Assembly: GCF_033807715.1 (NCBI RefSeq)
Contig: NC_084591.1
Location: 45,026,368-45,090,367, forward strand
Reading direction: 5' to 3'
Length of the DNA: 64,000 bases
Source: Cololabis saira
Lineage: Eukaryota > Chordata > Actinopteri > Beloniformes > Belonidae
The notes below the pieces were generated by a model. The model ran no database searches and was not told the DNA's origin. It was given only the letters and a program-made list of their open reading frames with translations. The stretch's first letter is position 1; every line of letters starts with the position of its first letter. Of this stretch, positions 54,977 through 64,000 are shown piece after piece. The position numbers were made by a program, and so were the translations under genes.

Positions 54977-55500
54977 CACTATTGTTATCCTGCGGGTTTA
55001 TTATTATTCCTCATTTTCCGGACAGATTTCGGTTCGCAACTCCTCCTACATCTTTGAGAAAACGCGAAAAGTAAAATGTAGAAACGTGCGCCTTAAGCGG
55101 GAATCGTGTGCTATGACTTTTATTAGCGATTGGCATGCACGTTTTTTCTGCTATAACTTTTGAATGGTTTAACATAGAGAATCATGTGTGGTGTCATTGG
55201 ACTTAGTTTTGAGTCCTTCACCTTCATTTGCTTTCAAAATGCAATAATGTACAAAAATGTGCAGCAGCCCGCCGTGGCACTCTCGAAATTTCTGCGAGGA
55301 AATTGTCTAGTGTTATCCTGCGGGCTTACTATTCCTCATTTTCCGGACAGATTTCGGTTCGCTACTCCTCCTACAGCTTTGAGAAAACGCGAAAAGTAAA
55401 AACGTAGAAACGTGCGTCTTAAGCGGGAATCGTGTGCTATGACTTTTATTAGCGATTGGCGTGCACGTTTTTGCGCAACGTGCACAAACGTGCGCTATTA
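54977..55500. repeat. Imperfect direct repeat of about 170 bp, two copies 328 bp apart
   Basis: 54984-55155 and 55312-55475 share TTATCCTGCGGG, TTCCTCATTTTCCGGACAGA, ACTCCTCCTACA, AGAAAACGCGAAAAGTAAAA and CGGGAATCGTGTGCTATGAC. Probably part of the same non-coding repeat family as the hairpin array. Confidence 0.75.
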
Positions 55501-56725
55501 GCGCCATCCGGAATGCATTGGGAGAAATTTGGGGCCTCACCACTCGCACACCGTTACTCGAAAAATTCTGAACCGATTTAGAAAGTTGTAGGCCCTGAAT
55601 TTAACTACAGTCCTGTGGATTTTCAGAGCGATGGCACAAATCATTTTTGCACAAAGTGCAAAAACATTTCCAAATTTCCAAACTAATGGGAACTCATTTC
55701 CCCATGTATTTCTATGGCGCCATTCAAAGTGGATGGGAAAAAAAGACAAAATTCACCTTTTTCTGAGTCACGTATCTTTCTCATACTTGCACGTAGAACT
55801 GTCATTCAAACTTCAAAACGGAGGAAAACTTCTCTTCTCTCTCCAAACCTGAAACTGTTTTCTCCTAAAATGTACACTTTTCAAGATATGAGCGCTCAAG
55901 CGAGGACTGGAAATCACTTTTTTGTCAAATCTAGAGTGAAGTTCTAATTGTTTAGAGTGAGCGAAACATTCAAAAAATGACCATAATTTTTATTTGTAAG
56001 CTCACGGCGAAACCGTAAAAGCTGGACGAATAATTTTTGGTCAAAATGTAGACATAGGTGTTGGGATTCATATAATGTGACTTTGACAGGCGGGGTATGC
56101 ACAAAATTTAAACGGCGATGGCTAAAGCGGCGACAATTCCTGCCTCGGTCTCCATTGACTGCAATGTAAAAAAAAATGTCTTCAAAAAAATCTCACTTTG
56201 TTTTCGAACTGCCGTTACTAACACATTTTAAGGAATATCTGAATAAAATTAAGATTTTCAGAATCTGCCGGGTTCTGTCTCTCTCACGATGTCTTTGTTT
56301 TTCTTCTAGGAGCTATGGTTTTCTCATAAATCAGAGTTATTTGAGGAAAGCTGGGGTTTTCTCACAGCCAGTCCGGAACCTTCCTCATTTCGAGGTTCTT
56401 GTTGCCCCTAGCAACCAGAGTTCAGCTGTTGACTGATTAGACTGACCCAGAACTGGTCACATGACCCAGTCAGTACATACTTCATATACTATAACCTGGA
56501 AAATGGAGAAATCTGAACCCTGACCTTTTGACCTTAGATGATCCCCAGTCCTGCTGGGAACAGGTTCATGCATGGATCTATTATAAAACTGGATGGGAAA
56601 TTAAAAATGGCCGCCCATTCATTTCAATGCATTTTGCTCACTCAGCGCATACGCTGAAAAAGTTCCTGACTTCCGGGTTTACTTCCGCGTTATGCGGCCC
56701 ATAGAGCATGCGCAGTTGAGTCACC
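55501..56725. other. Non-coding repeat-like DNA up to the duplication junction
   Basis: No gene is recognised. Sentence-like segments (TTCTGAACCGATTTAGAAAG, GTAGGCCCTGAATTTAACTA) look like the interior of the non-coding repeat family above. The junction with the second duplication copy falls at 56726, directly after GCGCAGTTGAGTCACC. Confidence 0.45.
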
Positions 56726-58035
56726 GTAGGCTCTGCGTTGGTGTAACGTGGAACCATAAATCAGCCTTAACTGGAAGTTACACGTGTCATTTGTTGATGT
56801 TTTTCCAGGATTCTGATTGGCTGGCATGATCCGGGTCCCTACCTACTAACAACCAGCCCCGTGATTGGCTGAGACTTACCAAGCGTACAAATCATTACTG
56901 GGCTACTCAAACAATTTGTTTCAGTTATCCATAACTGAAACAAATGGCCGGTAACTACTAGCAGGTTAATAGCCCCCCACTAGCCTACTTATGGGACTAA
57001 ATAATGCCTCCTTCCATGGGCTGATACCAGTCAACGGCACACGATCTGTCACGTGTCCAGGATCCCCCTCGTCACTATGACGTAGAGGGAATTCCCAGAG
57101 GGGGTTCCAGAATCTTGAAAGTCCGTGACTTGGTCGCAAAAGGAATAGTCAGAAAAATGTATTTATACAATTCAAGGGCTATTATTGTAATCCCTCTACG
57201 TTTTTGTACTTTGGAACAAGTAGGCAGGGTACGTTTTTATGTGAGAGGAGTCGGGAGTGTAGTGTTTGGTTGTCATGGTGATTTGGTGATTACTTGCCCT
57301 GGGCGTCAAGTAGCGCTGCAGCGTAAGCGTCCTTGTGGGACGCATCGGGGGTAGCGGAAAGGTGGGGGGAGGATATAAAGCGAGACGACGGCTACTAGTC
57401 CCCTATTTAAGTTTTTAAAATATATATACATCTCCCAAAAATGTCAGACAACTAGTAGGCTACAGCCACAGAATATATGGGAATTATAAACGCATGCATG
57501 CAATGCATTAAACTAAAAATATATTTTTCAAAAAGTGTCGTTTGCTGGTGCTCAATTCCATCCGCATTTTACTCTGGTCAAAGTGGAAAAATGCTTCTTA
57601 ATAACTGATAAACCATGCATGATACTCACTGAACAGAGATTGTGGGATAAACATTTTTAAATTGAAGTATTTGCATTTTAAAAGAGGAATGAGGACGCGG
57701 TGATCAGCTGCTCTGAGCGTCAGATATAGCCGCAGACGGGATTACATTGGAGTCAATTGGAGCCTACTTGCGTCTGAAAGAGACGCATGTGGGTACCTTT
57801 TGCGTCAGTAGATGTCGCCAATGGTTCGTGACCGTTCGTCGAAAAGCAACGCCTGCGGAGTGAGACTGTGTTGAATAGACACAGAGTAATTCCATAAATG
57901 CATACAAAAAAAATTAAAAAAAACATTTTCCCCTGAAGCCGAGGTGTGCGGCTGCCCCTGATCTAAATGACAATAAAATTTCATTCAATACCATTCCACC
58001 ACTGTTTTCATCTGTAATACTATAAGACAGTGTGC

Positions 58036-58249
58036 TTTCTCAATCCTTTTCCTCATGGGCCCCTGTCCTGCATGACTTAGATGTTTCCCTGCTTCAGCGC
58101 ACCGAGATACAAGTACCTGTGTCATCAACAGAGTTGGGCAGACCTTGGTGACAAGCTAATGAGGACCTTTAATTAGAATCAGGTGTGTTTGTGCAGGGAA
58201 ACATCTAAAACATGCAGGACAGGGGCCCACGAGGACCAGGATTGAGAAA
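58036..58249. mobile_element. hAT-like MITE, copy 2
   Basis: Duplicate of 42832-43045 by segmental duplication, with the same inverted ends. Confidence 0.7.
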
Positions 58250-58366
58250 CACTTAAATGTTAAATGAATAATGCATTCAAACTTACACATTGACTGCAGC
58301 AACTTTCCCCCACGCCATTTCTCTCCTCGTGTTTCGTTTTTTTTTCTGAAATATGCTCTCATACTC

Positions 58367-59167
58367 GCCATACGCACGTATTGACACTTCTAACTCCAGT
58401 GGCGTGAAGTATGTGGATCTTCAGATGCAAACTAATGTTTCCTCAAAGGGATTTTGTAAATTGAAATGTTAAATAAAGTTTAAAAAGAAAAAAGAAAAAG
58501 TATGTGGATCTTTTGTTGTCGCCGGTTGCCATGGTGAATTCTTGTTTCAGGGCTCTACTGATGATGGGTTTTTAACTCGAGCTTAACAAACTCAGAGTTG
58601 ATTGAACTAACTCAAATCCGCTGTTCTGGAACCGAAAACTCCGACTTTCCTATCTCAGGTTAAGTCAACTCGGAGTTCAGGTTTAAACTCGGAATTTGTT
58701 GAACCTGCTTCCTGGAATACCCCTCTGAAATGGTTGCTGTTTGTGTATCTGCCTGTTCCCGTTTCTGTTTTGTTTGTTTGTTTTCTCTCTTGCAGATTCA
58801 AAAAGCCGAGGGGTATTCCAGGAAGCAGGTTCAACAAAGTCCGAGTTTAAACCTGAACTCCGAGTTGACTTATCCTGAGAAAGGAAACTCAGAGTTTTCG
58901 GTTCCAGAACAGCGGATATGAGTTAGTTCAATCAACTCTGAGTTTGTTAAGCTCGAGTTAAAAAGCCATCATCAGTAGAGCCCTGAAACAAGGATTCACC
59001 ATGGCAACCGGCGACAACAAAAGATCCACATACTTTTTCTTTTTTTTTTTTAAACTTTATTTAACATTTCAATTTACAAAATCCCTTTGAGGAAACATTA
59101 GTTTGCATCTGAAGATCCACAGACTTCACGCCATTGGAGTTAGAAGTGTTAATACGTGCGTATGGCA
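58367..59167. repeat. 358-bp-arm palindrome, copy 2
   Basis: Duplicate of 43163-43962, with the same arm tips (GGAATACCCCT, AGGGGTATTCC) around an 84-bp spacer. Confidence 0.85.
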
Positions 59168-59454
59168 GTGGTCGCTATCAATCTGGTTTTTAGCGCTCTG
59201 CAGTGTTACTAACTTACAAAAATGAAAAGGAAGCAGACAACCACGCAATTAAAAAAAAAGAAAGAAGGCAAGTGATGGGTCCAATGTTGCCCCAGCAGCA
59301 GAAGATATTAACGAGTTCATTTTAAGGTAAGATATCAAATCACCCTACCCTCTTATAAATCTGTTTAAGGGAAATATTTGACTTTTTTTTTTTTACTCTC
59401 TCCCTCTCTTTCTCTCTTCTGCTCCCTCCCTCTCCTTTTGCATTTGGACTTTAA

Positions 59455-59794
59455 AGGAGCTTGAGGCAGGATTGAGGCAGAATTTATGAAAAAAATTCGT
59501 ATACGTTTTAAGTTTTCTAGTAATAATGTCAGATGAAGCGTTCCAAACCCAAAAGAATAAGCCCTCTAGTGTATCTCTCCGTTGCCTTGAACAGGCTGTG
59601 TGCTGCAAAATGTGCTGCAATTCGGGCCCAAATTTCTCGCGCTGTCCTGCGGATGTGACGTCACATGACGCTGCATGCACGTTCTCCCCGTTCTCCCGTG
59701 CCGGCTTCACTGTTGGCTGCAGTACCCCCAACGGCCGTCGTGGTGAAGGGTGGCGCTAGAGAGTCTCATTTCTTAAAAGGATCCTCAAGCTCCT
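59455..59794. mobile_element. TTAA-site MITE, copy 2
   Basis: Duplicate of 44250-44589, with TTAA flanks at 59451-59454 and 59795-59798. Confidence 0.8.
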
Positions 59795-60275
59795 TTAACT
59801 GTTTGAAGTTAAACTGGGATGTCCCTGTGATATTGTTGCACTGACATAGTGAATAAAATACGTTGCGTTTGTTAGATACGCTTTTTCTGCTCTCTCTGCC
59901 ACTTGCCCCATTGGCTGAATTGACGCCACTGAGGGAGGAGACAGAGATAAACTCAGGCTTTATTGAAGTAAACCTGCTAGCGAGCAGGTTAGGTTCACAG
60001 GCTCAGTTGCCATAGTAACTGACTCAGAGTTTGAGTTAACTCGCTTTCTGGAACTGAAAACTCTGGATTTCCCTCATCTCAGGCTTAACAAACTCAGGAT
60101 TTTCACTAAACCCGCTTCCTGGAATACCCCTCCGGTGTGAGCGTTGTGTGTTTTCCTGTGTTTCTCTCATTTCAGATTCGCTGCGGTTTTACCAAGTTAA
60201 GTTTTACCAAACTTGGTATTAACCATTAACATATGCGCAGACAAGGGAAAAAAAATATAAAAAAGAAATGCTGCA

Positions 60276-60314
60276 GGTTTTTGTACAGCTGCTCAGTCAG
60301 CTTGAGTCACTGTG
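60276..60314 (-). promoter_or_regulatory. V recombination signal (23-bp spacer), IGHV copy 2
   Basis: Heptamer CACAGTG (60308-60314), 23-bp spacer and nonamer ACAAAAACC (60276-60284) on the minus strand, identical to copy 1. Confidence 0.95.
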
Positions 60315-60755
60315 GGTCACGAGCGCAATAATAAACAGCAGAGTCTTCAGTCTTCAGACTGTTCATCTGCAGAAACACCTGCTGTCTGTTATCGTCTCTG
60401 GAGATGGTGAACCGGCCCTGAACTGACTGAGAGTAGTAGATGTTAGTACTGTGCATGCTTGCAATCCACTCCAGTCCTTGTCCAGGAGCCTGTCTGATCC
60501 AGGCCATGTAGTAGCTACTGAATGTGAATCCAGAGGCTGTACAGGTCAGTCTGTGTGAGTCTCCAGGTCTTTTAACCACTGATTCAGACTCTGTCAGAGT
60601 CTGACTATCAACACCTGAAAAACCAAGAAAGACATACAGTCATAGCATGCATCACATTAGTTGCAAAAATTATGTTTGTAAGATTAAGATCAGTGAAAAT
60701 CTTCACCTGAGCTGCAGATAGTTAAAAGCAGCAGAACTGATCTATAATCCATCAT
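60315..60755 (-). CDS. ighv: Immunoglobulin heavy-chain variable segment, intact-looking, copy 2
   Basis: Duplicate of the IGHV gene at 45110-45550: leader 60755-60707 and V exon 60614-60315. The predicted V protein from MVKRPGDSH to YYCARDPQ is identical in the two copies, as are the leader splice sites. With both copies open and both recombination signals intact, both could contribute to the repertoire with the same V sequence. Confidence 0.93.
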
Positions 60756-62587
60756 GTTAACCTGAACGTCCACAGTTCTCTGTCATCATCGCTGCAGTCA
60801 CATAAATACAGGTGGAAATTTTCACATTTACATTGACTCCTCCTCACAAGAACAACTGAATGTTTAATAACCAAGAATCATTTCATTGTTACATGTTTCA
60901 GTTCCGTTTGTGGAGGACAATCACATCACCGATCTAGCTGTTCAGAATGATCAAATATTTTTGATTAATGAAAAAAATCTAAAGTTTCAGATATTTTAAT
61001 AAAAAGGATGATTATACTAGAAATTAAAGTAAAGCTGTATAATCCATTAGATGCATTCATTCAAAATGTATAGCAGTCAGTTAATTTCTAATGTTAATGT
61101 TTAACAGCTAATTACTTGATTCCTGTATAAATTGATTACCATTGAACATTGACATGCTCTTGAACTCATCAGTGGTGTGAGGTCTTCTCCTCTGGCGGGT
61201 TCATGTAGCAAATATTCTCTCTGAGGGTTTTTTGTTCAACACAAATTAATAATGTTTGTTTAAATGGTCACATCAGATTTGGTTAAGGGACCACATCTGC
61301 TTCTGCACATCTGGCTTGTTTTTTCATTGTTTCTTTTTTGTTGTAAAATTGCTAGTAAGAAGAGGAAGGAGACACCAATTAAGACTGCTGTTCACATGAA
61401 TTTGTCACAGTAATTCAATAATATTGTGATCTGTGATTATGTCTCCTGCAGTTGCATGTTGTTAAAATGTGTCCGCTGTCCTGAAGTCAAACTCAGAAAT
61501 ATTGAGGGTATGTTTGTTTTATGCTGACTCCTTTTCACAGCACATTTTCAACAAAGACTAAACTAAACAATTTCTTAAACTTTCGAGGTAATATAGAAAA
61601 ATAATGATACATCAAAGTTAAATTAGTTCAGTTTTCTTAATGTATTTTTAAAGCATTAAAAAATACAAATAATGATTTGTGGTTTTCTTTCCTTTTAAGT
61701 GATGTGGTTTTTTTTATTCATTTGATTATTTGATTAAAACCCAGAGTGAACTTATTTAGGTCAGTAAAATTGGAGATTAAACTGGTTGTGGTGATATTTC
61801 TGACCTGGATGAAGCAATAATCATGTGTAATAGAGAAATGTCTATTTACCATGTAACTTGTGTAACTTTTCACCCAGTAAACCTTTCCTCCGTGCGACAG
61901 CCTACACTGAAACCTGAAAAACAACTCGTCAGTCTCACTCTGCTCACTCTGTTCAACTTTGTGATGCTCAGCTGTACAGTTTATAATAAAGCAACACTTT
62001 GGGGCTCTCTGAAAATCGTTCTTGGTAACTCTAAAGAAGTAATTTCCTCAACAATGAAATGATTTAATGACATAAGTTGCATATGGTGTGGAGGTGAATC
62101 AGTGATCAATGTGTCTGTGATAGATGTTTCTTGCCTTGTCTTGTCTAATGTCTTCTTCACTCACTCACAGCTCACTTTAGATCACAACTGTTCCACCCAA
62201 AAAATAATCATGATGGAAACAAGCAATTATATAGATTCCTTTGTTATTACTTAAAAACCCAAAGTTTATGATTAAACGGAATCTTTACAAAGGGTAAATA
62301 AACTCTCTAGACATCAAGTCACAGTCTAAGTGTGGGTAGGTGGTTTAAGCAAAAATATTTTCAGCATGAATGTGTTTACAAGAAGTTTCTGATGGTTAAT
62401 AATGTAATTTTGTTTCTGCTGTTGCAGCATTTACCCAGTTTCTTTTTTTTCCATTTTATAATTCTAGTTATTCTGATTTTTAAAAAGTTCATTGTCAACC
62501 TCCTTTTCATGTTTCCAGTAAAAAACAGTGGTGGTGTGAGAGCTCCTCCTCTGGTGGATTCATGTCACAAGTGTTCAGGCTCTGAGA

Positions 62588-62625
62588 GGTTTTTGTTCAG
62601 GTTTGCTGATGTTTGTGTCACTGTG
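62588..62625 (-). promoter_or_regulatory. V recombination signal, IGHV pseudogene copy 2
   Basis: Heptamer CACAGTG (62619-62625), 22-bp spacer and nonamer ACAAAAACC (62588-62596) on the minus strand. Confidence 0.9.
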
Positions 62626-63040
62626 ACTCTCTGGCACAATAATACACAGCAGAGTCTTCAGGCTGCATGTTCTGTCCATTCAGAGTCACTGTTTGACTGG
62701 AAGTGTCCAAGTCAATACTGAACTTGGTTTTCAGTGAATCTTTATAGTAAGAAACTCCAGTATATTTCATCCCGATCCATTCCAGTCCTTTCCCTGCTGG
62801 TTTTCAGATCCAAGCTGTGTAGTAGCTGCTGAGAGAATAAGAGACCCGGCAGCTGATGGTCAGACGATGACCTGGCTGCACAGTCACAGAGGCCAGCTGA
62901 GTCAGCTGTTGACACTTCACACCTGTGGAGGGAAACATGTTGAATATTTAATAAGTAATAACAGGAATAAGTCTGTGTGTTTGTCTCTGAGACTCACAGC
63001 ATCCAGCAGCCAGCAGCAGCAGCAGAGCTACAGAGAACAT
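62626..63040 (-). pseudogene. ighv: Immunoglobulin heavy-chain variable pseudogene, copy 2
   Basis: Duplicate of 47410-47824: leader 63040-62998, V exon 62922-62626, with the same in-frame TGA after TAWI in FR2. The shared stop shows the gene was already dead before the duplication. Confidence 0.92.
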
Positions 63041-64000
63041 GTTGCTGCTGAAGTTGATCTGAGAGGAACTTCTCCTGTTTTACTGCAAATGACAGCATGA
63101 GATCGAGTCTTTATATGAGTCTTAGAGGAAGTTCAGTTTGCATATTAAAACCAGTGTATCAATGCATTCATCTGTTTCCCCAAACTTTATAATCATAGAA
63201 AAAAAAAATCATCTTTACAGCCGAAGTCAAAAACTTTGGTTCTTTTGATAACCGTTGTTATTTTTTTATTTAATTTTTTATTTTGCTTTAGAAAAATAAT
63301 AGAACCTTCTAACATATGTACGGATCAAACTAGCTTCCACAACTAAGGTACCTAAGACCTCCCAATTTAGTTCACTATGCAGCCAGGTAATGTCCAGAAT
63401 AGACAGGACAGCAGGCAGATAAATCACGAAAATAGTTTATTACAAAAATAGCATGTAGAATTAAAAAAGGCTATACTTGGGCTTTCGACTACACAGTAGC
63501 TATTATGCAGGTGTAACATACTTTAGTCCAAAGCACACATCATCCAAGTGACGGTAAGGGGATAAATAGAATCAGCTCGCGCATTCAGGACCCATTACAC
63601 TCAAAAGGGAACGTAAACCAGTAGAGTAACAATGCCACTGCACTCTAAGGAATCACTCGTACGTTCACAATGTTGGGTTTGCACTGCAACCAAAATATAA
63701 GCACACAAAAACAAAAGAGGTCACTAAATGTTAGTGCGATAACTTCCCCCAAACCGGTGGCCACTAAGGCGCTGTATGGCGCCTGGTAAATATTGCACTT
63801 AGCCCAACTAAAATTAATAACAATGAAATGAAAACTAAGAAAACAAGAAGGCCCAAAATGAAAACTAATTATTAGGAGGGAAAAAAACAGTGACAGTCAC
63901 TTCACTCGCAGACAGTCCTTCAATTAGCTTTACTAGCACCCCGACCAGCAGTTAATAGGTTGTCGCCCTTTAAAGCAGTTACTTTTTGTCAGAGACAAAT

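Larger units (their letters stand above)
56726..64000. repeat. Tandem segmental duplication, unit 2 overlap
   Basis: Direct copy of 41517-48784, continuing past the window end. Differences are rare substitutions and short indels (for example 8 to 9 bp gained near 61330 and a few bases lost near 57535). Confidence 0.95.

Overview
The window is nuclear DNA of a ray-finned (teleost) fish. The evidence is a split sarcomeric myosin heavy chain gene with vertebrate exon sizes, teleost-type immunoglobulin heavy-chain V (IGHV) segments with recombination signals, and a typical fish repeat load: Rex3-like and CR1/L2-like LINEs, tRNA-derived SINEs, hAT, PIF/Harbinger and TTAA-site MITEs, Copia and Gypsy LTR elements, and TATG/GT/AT microsatellites. 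No CRISPR arrays, operons or prokaryotic genes were seen.

Layout. 1-4.7 kb is AT-rich flank with a MITE, a LINE scrap, long (AT)n tracts and a direct duplication of about 480 bp. A candidate promoter near 4.67-4.75 kb and two candidate 5'UTR exons lead into the fast-skeletal-type myosin heavy chain gene. Its 39 coding exons (8796-19960, + strand) join into an open frame of 1933 codons. A LINE with a SINE nested in it fills the 5'UTR intron, a Rex3-like LINE lies antisense in coding intron 18, and coding intron 19 has a GC donor. From 20 to 31 kb is a graveyard of nested elements: a Rex3 copy split by two MITEs (one carrying a piece of the ITS2/28S rDNA boundary), TATG microsatellites, two putative solo LTRs, and a hAT transposase gene interrupted by a 3.9 kb Harbinger-type element that itself holds further insertions.

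31.5-35.0 kb is a degenerate Copia element whose RNase H end is missing. It abuts a giant imperfect palindrome (34969-44926; arms up to 4.7 kb, spacer 1.3 kb). Both outer ends carry the same MITE-like terminus. The left arm holds a 2.33 kb non-autonomous LTR element with a TATA target duplication and a 59-bp tandem array as its interior. Two paralogous empty sites for it lie in the same window.

41.5-48.8 kb and 56.7-64.0 kb are near-identical direct copies about 15.2 kb apart. Each carries one intact-looking IGHV gene and one IGHV pseudogene, all on the minus strand, so this is a recent tandem duplication of an IGHV cassette that runs off the window. Between the copies lie a Gypsy pol relic, a very young Gypsy element (identical 199-bp LTRs, GCAAC target duplication) and a region rich in short hairpins.

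The genes do not form a pathway. The host genes are one muscle motor gene and the immunoglobulin V segments; the rest is transposon-derived. All exon boundaries and identities come from reading the sequence and from remembered family features. No database search was run.
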